Source: G965220075 sp965220075 (lineage in GTDB: Bacteria > Chloroflexota > UBA11872). From it: DNA of 64,000 nucleotides. A model generated the notes under the pieces. The model saw nothing but the letters and a program-made list of their open reading frames with translations, was not told the origin of the DNA and did no database searches. The position numbers and the translations under genes are program-made. Location: contig OZ244806.1 of assembly GCA_965220075.1 (NCBI GenBank), positions 2,790,001 through 2,854,000 of the forward strand. Direction: 5' to 3'. Of this stretch, positions 9,501-17,385 are shown piece after piece. Position 1 is the first letter of the stretch, and each line of letters begins with the position of its first letter.

Positions 9501-9868
9501 CGCCCACGCCTGCCTACTACGGGCAGGATCCGCCATTCCCTCTCGAGTGGCGCCAAGGCACTCCGGATCACTTCGGCAGTGCTGACGCCTAGTGCTGCCA
9601 CGGCTGCTTGCCGTAATTCGCCGTGGCGGCTGAGCACGGCGGCCACGGCGACCGCGAGACTCGACTTCCCGGCTCCGTAGGGTCCAGTCCACGTAAACGC
9701 CGCCTGTCCGGACTCGCTAACGTGCCGGGCCAGCGTCTCGAGGGCCACGGCCGACGACCGAGGGCAGATGAACCCTTCCAGCGCAGCCGGGTCCGAAAGG
9801 TCTGCGTCGATGCGGACGGACTTCTGGAAGCGGCGTGCGACGTGCACGTGGTCGGCAAGGGGCGTCAT
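6533..9868 (-). CDS. Large P-loop ATPase of the PT-type defence cluster
   Basis: 1111 residues from ATG 9868, which overlaps the DUF4007 stop (ATGA); a slightly longer frame exists but this start is coupled. Walker A GPYGAGKSS at 62-70; Walker B VVLIDEMGKFL at about 170-180, so an AAA-like domain at the N-terminus. The remaining ~800 residues are helical with charged segments and no obvious nuclease motif. Large ATPases of this kind are the restriction or translocation components of Dnd (DptH-like), Pbe and BREX (BrxC-like) systems; the exact family could not be fixed by eye. It is encoded between DUF4007 and the PAPS-reductase protein, all co-transcribed. Confidence 0.75.
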   Translation of the reverse strand: MTPLADHVHVARRFQKSVRIDADLSDPAALEGFICPRSSAVALETLARHVSESGQAAFTWTGPYGAGKSSLAVAVAAVLSRHGELRQAAVAALGVSTAEVIRSALAPLEREWRILPVVGRRGRPAQVVGEALEDSRLVKRRRSGEWSDGEVLDKLSQVAKCTPSASEGLVVLIDEMGKFLEGAAPEGADIYFFQELAELASRSDRRLIVIGILHQAFAEYAHRLSREMRHEWAKIHGRFVDLTITVAPEEQIDLVSRAIENGRRPRAPSECATTVAALARRPATADLLDGCWPLHPIVACLLGPISRRRFGQNQRSIFGFLNSTEPQGFQDFLRTAGATELYTPELLWGYLRFNLEPSIMASPDGHRWALAVDAVERLEAIGADNLHLRLLKTIALVDLFKERSGLAPSVDLLRAALPEHSFEDISGALSDLMERSLIIYRKYTNAYSIFEGSDFDIEQAVEEAYESIADLDHERLTALADFQPIIAKRHYHETGTLRSYDTVIVPLCELLETAAKYNPNDGSAGAFFLALPIKGDLLQRSERIAREAAASSANHDLVIGIADRPAWEVTTLARDLLALERVRDHTPELQGDRVARMEVDGRIVELQVRIETELGQALSKARWCRRGHRVVQLDHAQLNSLASDLADERFHRAPHLHNELLNRTRPSSNAIAARNILLHRMAFNEGAERLGIEGFPAEGGLFASLIEGPGLYAPAADGWRFVRPPARGNGSLAPVWRAAEEFVQSNSHRSVSTAELYSAWREPPFGIKDGLLPILAAAFMLSNQHDLAFYREGIFQARITDLDMDFLTRDPNDIQVRWMDLPDVSRQLLSELADVVREVDAENQLTDLKPIDVARGLVAIHDGLPAWTGRTRQLSANARLVRRLLRHAKDPNRLLFDDLPQTLSFPLESGGEADLQLVAARVREGLHELRDAYPAMLRRLKETLLAELQTPNASSGSLDELRARAENIRELGADHRQEAFAVRIARFYATNADIEGLAGLALNKPPVAWTDQDAGHAAVALATMAREFVRQEAFAHVKGRGDKRHGMAVVVGMDGHSKLAHDEFDVTDADRPEIESLRARIENALNGSDHKRDHIVLAALAEVSARLMGYE

Positions 9869-10818
9869 GCGGCGACCCTTGGGTAATCCCAACGCAGAAG
9901 GTCCAGTGCTTCACTGCTTGATAGCGGTCTCGTGCGGATAAGCTGTTTCAAGCCCGCCGTTTCGGACCACAGGTACCGTCCTTTGGTCGCCACCTCCAGT
10001 GCACCAAGCGACTCGACGAGGTCATCTTCTCCGAGAACGAAGACCCGGCCCGGCGAACCCGGCTCGTGGGCCAACGCCTCGAAGGACAGCGTGTTCGCGT
10101 TCCCGGAGAAGCGCTCCCAGAAGTCGGTGACGGCGTAGCCCAACACGCCAACTCCAAGGGAGGGCTTCGGGCCGCGCACGAACCTGAAGCCGTCACGTCT
10201 GCCGACCCGCTTGATCAACGCGAGCTCGGCAAGCGGTGACTCCAGCGAGTCCTCGTAATTGACCTGGCCCGACGCGGCCTGATGCACGTATGTTCGCACG
10301 AAGCAGGCCACGTCTCTCCGAATCGTTGCCATCGATGCCCGCGACCATGCGCGTTCCTCAGCCAGATTGGCCACGCCGCGAACGAGCGTGTCGCGCTCGA
10401 AGGCGAGCGCGGGGAAATGGCTGAACGCCCAGAACCACGTTGTCCTTCCCGGGTCGCCGGACACGTTCCAATGCGCGATCCACGAGGTGGCCGGCGCCTC
10501 CATGTACGGGTCGAGGCCCTCGGCCGTGTCGAAGAGGAGCCGCCCAAGTTTCGTAGACTCAAGCTCCTGACGGGTAGGATCCTCACGGACGATGCTGGCG
10601 GCGCTTGCCCAATGCCGCATCGAGGCGACCATGTTCTTCCCGACGCCGAAGCGCGCGATGGCATCCTCCCCAGCGAAGACCGCCCGCTTCTCTTCGACGC
10701 TCTCGGCTTCGCTCACGGCGTCGTATGCCTTCTTGAGCCACCCGTACCGCAGCGGGAATGTCTCGTGGCCGGAGAGCTGAGGGCGATAGCCGTCGTCGTA
10801 TAGCGGGCCCCGGATCAT
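9865..10818 (-). CDS. DUF4007 family protein
   Basis: 317 residues opening with LSGHETFPLRYGWLKKAYD and then FGVGKNMVASMRHWASA, both characteristic of DUF4007. The family is found mainly beside phosphorothioation-type modification genes, but its biochemical role is not established; the GxGxxxV..+.W segment suggests a helix-turn-helix-like, DNA-contacting N-domain. First gene of a three-gene operon (DUF4007, ATPase, PAPS-reductase-like), coupled to the ATPase by ATGA. Its start lies 51 bp from a divergent operon, with a palindromic operator-like sequence between them. Confidence 0.8.
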   Translation of the reverse strand: MIRGPLYDDGYRPQLSGHETFPLRYGWLKKAYDAVSEAESVEEKRAVFAGEDAIARFGVGKNMVASMRHWASAASIVREDPTRQELESTKLGRLLFDTAEGLDPYMEAPATSWIAHWNVSGDPGRTTWFWAFSHFPALAFERDTLVRGVANLAEERAWSRASMATIRRDVACFVRTYVHQAASGQVNYEDSLESPLAELALIKRVGRRDGFRFVRGPKPSLGVGVLGYAVTDFWERFSGNANTLSFEALAHEPGSPGRVFVLGEDDLVESLGALEVATKGRYLWSETAGLKQLIRTRPLSSSEALDLLRWDYPRVAA

Positions 10819-10829
10819 CCGGTATCCTT

Positions 10830-10848
10830 ACTGGACGATTCGTCCAGT
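10830..10848. promoter_or_regulatory. 19-bp perfect palindrome in the divergent promoter of the PT-type cluster
   Basis: The sequence ACTGGACGATTCGTCCAGT has 9-bp arms around a single central T. It lies in the gap between the divergently transcribed DUF4007 operon (start 10818) and the desulfurase operon (start 10945), where one bound dimer could control both. The form resembles TetR-family operators. DndB, the usual regulator of dnd operons, is not seen. Confidence 0.65.
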
Positions 10849-10944
10849 GCGACGGTAACACGCGGCCCGATGTACCGTATGCACAGGCCATCTGAACCAT
10901 CGATTGGAGGCTGCCCCCCCTTTCGCAGGTCAGCAAGCGAACTG

Positions 10945-12102
10945 ATGAGCGGCACCACAGCAATCTACGCTGACTATCAGGCCACCACTCCCGTAGACCC
11001 AAGGGTCGTCGAGCGTATGGCCCCGTATTGGAGCGAGTCCTTCGGCAATCCTCACTCGGACGACCACGTCGTGGGTTGGCGGGCAGCGGAGTCCCTTCGG
11101 CAGGCTGCGTCGTCTATCGCCAGCCTTATTGGCGGTGACCCCGACGAACTAGTGTTTACCTCAGGCGCGACCGAGGCGAACAACCTAGCGTTGCTCGGCT
11201 TGGGGCGTCGCGCCCCACCAAGTCGGCGGCGGATTCTAGTGAGCGCGATTGAACACAAGTGCGTTCTCGCCGCGGCTCGCTCGTTACAGGAGCGCGAGGG
11301 CTTCACGGTCGGTGTGATTCCTGTGGACGGCGAGGGTTTCGTCCGCCTTGATGCCATCGAGGACATGCTCGACGACTCGGTGCTAGTCGCGTCAGTCATG
11401 GCTGTCAACAACGAAGTCGGCACGATTCAGGACGTACAGCGCATCTCTGGGTTGCTGAGGAGCCGTGGCGTTCTGTTCCACTGCGACGCTGCTCAAGCGA
11501 TCTGTGCGATGGACATAAGCGCTCTTGCAACTCACGCCGATCTCGTGAGCCTCTCGGGTCACAAGATGTACGGTCCCAAGGGCATCGGCACCTTGTACGC
11601 TCGTCGCGAGCACCACGATCGCATCGAGCCGCTAATCTACGGCGGGGGGCAACAGGGCGGACTGCGCTCCGGCACCGTTCCAGTTCCGCTGTGTGTTGGC
11701 ATGGCGGCGGCCGCCGACATTCTTCGCTCGGAGGAGGGTGCGCTTGAGCGCGAGCGTGTGTCGCGATTGCGCGACTCGTTCGTGCAAGGGCTCCTCGGTA
11801 GCCCTGCCGCATTAGAGATGAACGGGCCGGCGGGGACGCAACGGCATCCGGGCAACGCGAACGTGAGATTCGGGGGCTTGGATGCCCAGGACATCCTGGG
11901 CGCTTTGCAGCCTCGACTTGCGGCCTCCACCGGCGCTGCCTGCGCGTCCGGCATACCCGAGCCATCGCATGTGCTCCGCGCCCTCGGCCTGAGCGAGGCT
12001 GAGGCGCGGTCGTCAGTGCGATTCAGCTTTGGGCGATTCACTACCTCGGGCGAGGCTGAGGCCGCCGGCGAGCTCGTGCGCAATGTGATCGTCGACCTGT
12101 AG
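10945..12102 (+). CDS. dndA: Cysteine desulfurase, DndA/NifS/IscS family
   Basis: 385 residues from ATG 10945; the frame opens further upstream, but YADYQATTPVDPRV, the standard family N-terminus, follows this ATG directly. PLP lysine K207 in SLSGHKMYGPKG, His104 (IEHK) stacking on PLP, HCDAAQA (180s), and catalytic C333 in the mobile loop STGAACASG are all present. It takes sulfur from L-cysteine as a persulfide; in this context the likely acceptor is the DndC-like protein or its Fe-S cluster. Two-gene plus-strand operon with the alpha-CTD/sigma-like protein; divergent from DUF4007 across a palindromic operator. No Fe-S scaffold gene is adjacent, so a housekeeping role is less likely. Confidence 0.9.
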   Translation: MSGTTAIYADYQATTPVDPRVVERMAPYWSESFGNPHSDDHVVGWRAAESLRQAASSIASLIGGDPDELVFTSGATEANNLALLGLGRRAPPSRRRILVSAIEHKCVLAAARSLQEREGFTVGVIPVDGEGFVRLDAIEDMLDDSVLVASVMAVNNEVGTIQDVQRISGLLRSRGVLFHCDAAQAICAMDISALATHADLVSLSGHKMYGPKGIGTLYARREHHDRIEPLIYGGGQQGGLRSGTVPVPLCVGMAAAADILRSEEGALERERVSRLRDSFVQGLLGSPAALEMNGPAGTQRHPGNANVRFGGLDAQDILGALQPRLAASTGAACASGIPEPSHVLRALGLSEAEARSSVRFSFGRFTTSGEAEAAGELVRNVIVDL

Positions 12103-12307
12103 GCCCACCAAACCGAGTTCCCCGTGCCACGGGCTGATTCGACAGCCTCGCTTGCTCTGCTAGTGCGCCAAGACTTGGTTCAGCGAACAACCTGCTCGGG
12201 AGCCTCGGAGTGCGGACCCAAGGAATCCCTCGGGGTGCATCAGTTCGTGGTGGCCGTTAGATTGGGCGGGCCGCGGCCTCACAAATCTTGGAGCCGGAAG
12301 GTTGGAG

Positions 12308-14557
12308 ATGGATCTCGTGAGAGACCTGCTCGCCACCCTGAGAATGGGGCCACAGGACGTTGCTGGCAGCGTCTTGTCTCCGCACGACAGGCTTGATCGC
12401 CTAAGCACCGACGAAATCCGCGAGCTAGCGCGTGTAGCAGCGCTCGAACTGGTCGAGCGTTCGGACACGCCACTTGGAGAGATGCTGCCCGGACTGCTTC
12501 GCAGCCATTCTCAACGGGCGACGAGCGTGCCGCTCAAGCCGCGCGCCTACAACGCTCTTGCTCGCGCTGGTGTCGCTACGTGCGGTGATCTGGCGGGATT
12601 GACGCCCGGGCAACTCTTCAAACTTCCGAACGTGGGTCGGCTCACCGTCATCGACATCGTGACCTCTAGCGTCGAGCAAGCGCTCCGCTCGCATCAGGCC
12701 GGTGACGCCGTGGAGGATCGCGCCGCCGAAGACGTCGATGGGGAGCTCGACGAACCGTTTGAGCCCCTCGCCGCCAACGAGGATCAGTTGGAGGCCGCGA
12801 TGGCCGATTTGCGTAACTCCGGGACTTGGGGCATCAACGTCGCGAACTCGCTGGGCGCACTCCGCACCCTAGCCGCCTGGGGTATCAGGGAACGCGATGC
12901 CAAGCAGTTGGGCGACATTCTTGAACTGACTCCCGAATCAGGGCCTACCAACGCCGACCTGTCGGCGTTGTGGGATAACTTCGGGCAGGTCGCACTGACG
13001 GATTGGGCCGACCCCGCGCTGTTGGACGTGACCCTCGACGAGCTGGCCGAGCGACTTTTCGCAAACATGGACGAGCGGCAGCACACCATATATCGCCGCC
13101 GCGTGATCGATGGCGCGACGCTCGAGGTAGTCGGGGGAGAGCTAGATGTCACGCGTGAGCGCATCCGGCAATTGCAACTGAAAGCAGAGAGGCAGATCCA
13201 ATCCGCTCTGAGGAGCAGTCCCTTCACCTTGCTCCATTGGCGCGCGGCGGATCTGAGATCGTCCCTTGGCACCACGGCGCCGATCGCGCACGACATCACG
13301 CAGTTGGCACTGGAAAAGAGTCTGCGCGGGGCTAGCCAGAATGCTGCAGAGCTTCTGCGCCCGCTCATCCTCCGGCTGGCTGGGCCATTCCCGGAACGCG
13401 ACGGCTGGATGACACTCGAGCAGGCCGACATCCCGGAACCCGCGGACATCGAGGCGATGGCCGACGAGTTCGGTGTTCTCCCGCTGGTCGACGCGCGAGA
13501 CTGGCTCGCTGCTCATGGCATACGCCCAGAGTTCCACGATGCGTGGCTTGGGCACTCCGGTCGATTCCAACACGACGGCGACAGATTGTTGGTCTGGTCG
13601 GGCAGCGTGGTCGACAAGTCCGTTGCCCTACTTGCAGCCCTCGGCGAGCCGGAGGATACGGAAAGCTTAGTCGCACTTGTCGGCGAGGGTCACAGCGTTC
13701 GCGGTGTGCGAGCTCGGTTCTTCGAGGATGAGCGGCTAGTGCGGGTCAACCGGACTGACTGGGCGCTTCGGGCGTGGGGCATGGAGGACTACACAGGCAT
13801 CACCGACGAGATCGCCCAACGTATTGAAGAGGCCGGGGGCGAGATCGAGGTCGCTGCGGTTGTACGTGAAGTCGTGAGCCAGTTCGGCGTCAAGGAGAAT
13901 TCTGTGCTGGTGTACACCGCAGCACCGATGTTCGTGGTTGAAGGGGACCGCATCCGACTGCGAATGGACGACGAGCCGATCGATGTGGGGGGGAGCCTCG
14001 AGAACTGTGCCGGCGCCTTCCGGTCGTCAGAACGCTCCGTCAATCTCTTGATCCCTGCCGATGCTGACCTCATGCGCGGCAGCGGTCGCCCTCTGAGCGG
14101 CTCCGTCGCGGTAGCCCTTGGTGTCTCGCCCGGCCGATCGCGCTCGTTCCTGCATGCGTCTGGGGCACTCAACATCACGTGGCCGATGACTGCGGCAATG
14201 GGCCCCTCGCTTGGATCAGCGCGCGTATTGGCGAACGCAGCAGGAGCCACCGCAGGCGAAAGAGTGCGCCTCGACTTCGATTTGGAGCAGGGACGCGTGA
14301 GCGCCGAGCGGATCCCGCAGGAGATCCACGCTTACGAGGATGCAGAGGCGATACGCTTACTAACGGGTATATCCACGAACCTTAGTGAGGCATTGGTGGC
14401 ACTCGCGGAGGCGATCGGGGTTCCTCCTGCAAACGTGCGTCATTCGCTGACGGAGCGTGGGGACGCGGACCTCGTTAGCCTGCTGCCTGTGCCAGATGTC
14501 GATCCCCGACTCGCGTCCACGCTGTCCGACCTCGCGCGGGTGATCTCAGGGAACTGA
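12308..14557 (+). CDS. Protein with RNA-polymerase alpha-CTD-like and sigma-region-4-like DNA-binding segments
   Basis: 749 residues from ATG 12308 (TTG 12302 also possible). Residues about 75-120 (PLKPRAYNALARAGVATCGD ... PNVGRLTVIDI) match the helix-hairpin-helix fold of the RNA polymerase alpha C-terminal domain. Residues about 255-300 (MDERQHTIYRRRVIDGATLE ... DVTRERIRQLQLKAERQI) match sigma-70 region 4 including its recognition helix. The C-terminal ~400 residues have no recognised motif. Regions 2 and 3 of a sigma factor are missing, so it is not a normal initiation factor; it may recognise DNA for modification or regulate the cluster. Convergent with the DndD-like operon (8-bp gap). 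Confidence 0.75.
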   Translation: MDLVRDLLATLRMGPQDVAGSVLSPHDRLDRLSTDEIRELARVAALELVERSDTPLGEMLPGLLRSHSQRATSVPLKPRAYNALARAGVATCGDLAGLTPGQLFKLPNVGRLTVIDIVTSSVEQALRSHQAGDAVEDRAAEDVDGELDEPFEPLAANEDQLEAAMADLRNSGTWGINVANSLGALRTLAAWGIRERDAKQLGDILELTPESGPTNADLSALWDNFGQVALTDWADPALLDVTLDELAERLFANMDERQHTIYRRRVIDGATLEVVGGELDVTRERIRQLQLKAERQIQSALRSSPFTLLHWRAADLRSSLGTTAPIAHDITQLALEKSLRGASQNAAELLRPLILRLAGPFPERDGWMTLEQADIPEPADIEAMADEFGVLPLVDARDWLAAHGIRPEFHDAWLGHSGRFQHDGDRLLVWSGSVVDKSVALLAALGEPEDTESLVALVGEGHSVRGVRARFFEDERLVRVNRTDWALRAWGMEDYTGITDEIAQRIEEAGGEIEVAAVVREVVSQFGVKENSVLVYTAAPMFVVEGDRIRLRMDDEPIDVGGSLENCAGAFRSSERSVNLLIPADADLMRGSGRPLSGSVAVALGVSPGRSRSFLHASGALNITWPMTAAMGPSLGSARVLANAAGATAGERVRLDFDLEQGRVSAERIPQEIHAYEDAEAIRLLTGISTNLSEALVALAEAIGVPPANVRHSLTERGDADLVSLLPVPDVDPRLASTLSDLARVISGN

Positions 14558-14565
14558 GCTTTCGG

Positions 14566-14994
14566 CTACGACGAACTCGCCGCTTCGTCCAGCCTCATCA
14601 TGAGGTTCAACGTCGGCTCGGGCTGGCCTATCAGGTGTTCGAAGAGATGCGGAAATCCAGTGTTCGCGTACTCAGAGGCCATGCGAATCACTTCGGCCGG
14701 CTTGTCGAGCACTTCGTCTCCTCCCTCCGCCAGCGCGAGCAGCTCTAGGTGCGTAATGCGCCACGGATCGGAACTCAAGATGCGGCCGTCGTTGAACTTG
14801 AACTGATCTGACGGGAGAGGGGTCCTTTCCCCGCGCTGCACTCCGATAGCGATAGCGGCCCACCAAGCATCCACCTGCCGCTCGAAGGGGTGACTGTCCT
14901 GTTCGGATTGGGAGACGAACCCCAACAGCCGCTCGCGATGAGCGCGCGCGATGAACAGATCCTGATTCGCGTATCGGTTCACGATGCCGGTCAT
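14566..14994 (-). CDS. Small protein of the DndD-like operon, unassigned
   Basis: 142 residues, acidic and helical, containing ERLLGFVSQSEQDSHPFERQ, WWAAIAIGVQRG, and a C-terminal GFPHLFEHLIG. It follows the DndD-like gene after 4 bp and closes that operon. The size and context fit the small dnd-associated proteins (TIGR04062-type dnd_assoc_4 is a candidate), but I cannot confirm the family. It could take the place of DndE, which is not recognisable in the cluster. Confidence 0.65.
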   Translation of the reverse strand: MTGIVNRYANQDLFIARAHRERLLGFVSQSEQDSHPFERQVDAWWAAIAIGVQRGERTPLPSDQFKFNDGRILSSDPWRITHLELLALAEGGDEVLDKPAEVIRMASEYANTGFPHLFEHLIGQPEPTLNLMMRLDEAASSS

Positions 14995-14998
14995 TCAA

Positions 14999-17158
14999 CT
15001 ATCCTCCTGCGCCCTGAAAGCTGACGCCGTGCCGCTCGTCGTAGCGCCGGGCGCAGGTGGGGCAGGAGCGACGGTGATCGCATGAGCAGATGCGGGAGAC
15101 CGGGTAATCCGTAGCCCACGAGTGGGTCAAGTCCGCCGGATACTGCTCGGAGCACGATAGCGTCATTACGCTCCCCGCGCGCTCATCGATAAGGTCCTCC
15201 ACGTCCCGCAGCTCAGCGCGAGTGAGGAAGAGAATGACTTGCAGCGGAGGCAGTCCGTCCTCTGTAGGGTTCGTGATGGCGTTCACCATGCGCGCCTTCA
15301 CCCCGCCCGACACCATTCCGAGTGGACTGTCGATGATGCGGGGAGCGGTCGCGCCCGAAACTTCCATGAGCGCCCAGATGAAGGAGAGTGTGAGCGCTCG
15401 CTGTGATGCTCCGTTTAGTTCGAAGTCGGGATCGAGCCGCCTCCCGTCGGCGGTGTCGATGACGATGTTGTAGTGGTTGTCGATGTGCACGCCGGCAAAG
15501 AGCACCGGATCGAAATTTTCTCGCAACGGGTCGTCGGGCGCTCCAACGATTTCCATGAAGAGGGCCCGCATACGCTTCGACACGCGAGCCATATAGTCGC
15601 CCTCAAGCACCTCTATGACGCTATTCGCGAGGGTCGACAGGTCGTGCGCGACATCCCGCTTGAGCGCAAGTTCGTCGCTGATGGCTGCTTCTTTCTGCGC
15701 GCCGTCTAGCTCCCCCTCCTGCAAGGCGCGTCGCTCGATCGCCTGCTCAAGTTCGATCTCCTTGGCCCCGATGTCTTGGTGCGCTTGCGCGATCTTTGCG
15801 TCGACATCCTGAATCTTCAGGGCCAAGCTACGCACGCGTTCGTCGTCGATACTGTCGCGGCGGGTCTTCAGATCGCTGAGTTCAAGTCCCGTGGCACGGA
15901 GGCTGTCGCGAGCGTCTGTGAACTCGTCCAACAGTTGAGATGTCACCGCACCGAACGACCGCCCGGCCTCCGTTCGGCTCTGTTCTTCGGCTTCGGCATG
16001 CCTCGCGAGGTGAGAGAGCTCGGTGAGCCGCTGACGCCGCTCGGAAACGCTCCGTTGCGTCTCCAGCAGGCCTTCGACATGCCGACGATGGTCGGTGCCG
16101 GGAGCCAACGACTCACCACAGATGCACTCGCCGAGTTCGAGTCGGTCGGCAAGGATACCTACGGAAGCACCCGGGATGACGCGCCGGTCGGCCAAGTCCG
16201 ACAACACTCCAAGCCCGTCTTGAAGCTTTACGTTCATGAACTGCCACGAGTATTGCTCGGACTTCAGTGCGTCGCGCATGCGTGCGAACGTCGCGAGTCG
16301 TCGGCGCTCAAGTCTCTCCTGGTCCGCTTCAGCCCGCTCGATTCGTTCGTGCAGCTCGTCGATGTCTCCAATGCCGCTGAGCCCTCTCTGTTCCTTATCC
16401 CAAGTTGCCCGCTCATCAGTCATGTTCGCTTGCCGCTCCCGGAGTCTGAGCAGGTCTCCCTCCAACTGCTCGATTTCGGTGCGCGTCACCGCCAGCATGC
16501 CTTCGAGAGCCGATGTATCCTTTCCTCCGGACTTCGCCGCCTCTGTCTGAAGCGCCCGGAACGCCGCCTCAATGTCGCCTGCGGCCGTTCGGAATCTGTC
16601 GATGCCGAGCAGGTTGCGTATCGCATCATGGACACGACTTTGCCTTTGTCGCGCTCCAATCTGGCCCGAGATGAATGTCTGCACTGAGTCGCCGTTGGTG
16701 AAGAACACATCGCGCAGTTGTTCTGGAAGCCATGAGTTGATCGTGGCATCAGCCGGTTCTTGCGGCTCATCACCCCTGGGGGTGAGCCGCAACAGCTGCA
16801 CCCTGTCCTGTTGATGATCGACCGAGTTCTCAGCAGTCGGCGTTTCGATCCTCGAGCGAATGAGGCGGTACTGCGCCTCATTGCCATGCGCGTCCGCGAC
16901 TTCGAACTCGATCGTGACCGAGACGGTGGTGGCCTGGCCCGAAGGAGTCGCCGTTGACGTGAGTCTCAGCCCTCTAGCGGAATCTGGTAGGCCAGCCATT
17001 CCATGGAAGGCCCATTGGAAGGCGTAGAGCAGGGACGTCTTCCCTGACCCATTCTCAGCTCGGATCACCGTCAAGGGCCGGTCGCGTTGCGTAGAGAACT
17101 CAAGCTGCACATCCTCGAGTAGTTTGAATTTGCGAACGTGGGCGCGGAGCAGCTTCAT
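14999..17158 (-). CDS. dndD: DndD-like SMC/Rad50-type ATPase
   Basis: 719 residues. Walker A ENGSGKTSLL (about 35-44) after the conserved opening LLRAHVRKFKLLEDVQLEF; two long coiled-coil arms (about 215-330 and 380-530) around a CICGE zinc-hook-like turn; then an ABC-type signature region (LNGASQRALTLSFIWALME) and Walker B-like IIDSPLGMVSG. This is the architecture of DndD, the ATPase of phosphorothioation complexes. The C-terminus carries an extra CSCDHRRSCPTCARRYDERH stretch, a probable treble-clef or zinc-ribbon tail that I do not know from standard DndD. It overlaps the 74-residue gene upstream (TAATG). Confidence 0.85.
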   Translation of the reverse strand: MKLLRAHVRKFKLLEDVQLEFSTQRDRPLTVIRAENGSGKTSLLYAFQWAFHGMAGLPDSARGLRLTSTATPSGQATTVSVTIEFEVADAHGNEAQYRLIRSRIETPTAENSVDHQQDRVQLLRLTPRGDEPQEPADATINSWLPEQLRDVFFTNGDSVQTFISGQIGARQRQSRVHDAIRNLLGIDRFRTAAGDIEAAFRALQTEAAKSGGKDTSALEGMLAVTRTEIEQLEGDLLRLRERQANMTDERATWDKEQRGLSGIGDIDELHERIERAEADQERLERRRLATFARMRDALKSEQYSWQFMNVKLQDGLGVLSDLADRRVIPGASVGILADRLELGECICGESLAPGTDHRRHVEGLLETQRSVSERRQRLTELSHLARHAEAEEQSRTEAGRSFGAVTSQLLDEFTDARDSLRATGLELSDLKTRRDSIDDERVRSLALKIQDVDAKIAQAHQDIGAKEIELEQAIERRALQEGELDGAQKEAAISDELALKRDVAHDLSTLANSVIEVLEGDYMARVSKRMRALFMEIVGAPDDPLRENFDPVLFAGVHIDNHYNIVIDTADGRRLDPDFELNGASQRALTLSFIWALMEVSGATAPRIIDSPLGMVSGGVKARMVNAITNPTEDGLPPLQVILFLTRAELRDVEDLIDERAGSVMTLSCSEQYPADLTHSWATDYPVSRICSCDHRRSCPTCARRYDERHGVSFQGAGG

Positions 17159-17382
17159 TATTCGTTCTCCTGCTGCTGAGTCAGTACCTGCTCCCCCAAC
17201 TCCTCGATGATGCGCTTAACCTGGTGCCTTCGACCGCGCTCAGAGAACCCTTCGTCCTGCACGCGCACAATGTTCAATAGCGCTGCGGCAAGGTCGTTGT
17301 GGTACCCGGGAGTTCGCTCCCAAGCAAGCACAACGCGCTCTCCTACGATCTCTGTGAGCCGCTGTTCTGAGAGCATAACCAT
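17158..17382 (-). CDS. Small protein between the PLD-helicase and the DndD-like ATPase
   Basis: 74 residues from ATG 17382, 3 bp after the helicase stop and overlapping the DndD-like start by TAATG. Predicted all-helical (LTEIVGERVVLAWERTPGYH, then RRHQVKRIIEELGEQVLTQQ). NCBI models for 'DNA modification system-associated small protein' describe proteins of this size in this position; no motif allows a firm match. It does not resemble DndE. Confidence 0.65.
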   Translation of the reverse strand: MVMLSEQRLTEIVGERVVLAWERTPGYHNDLAAALLNIVRVQDEGFSERGRRHQVKRIIEELGEQVLTQQQENE

Positions 17383-17385
17383 CGG

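Noticed and set aside
17158..17382. DndE
   Set aside because: Length and sequence do not match the DndE ribbon-helix-helix-like pattern.
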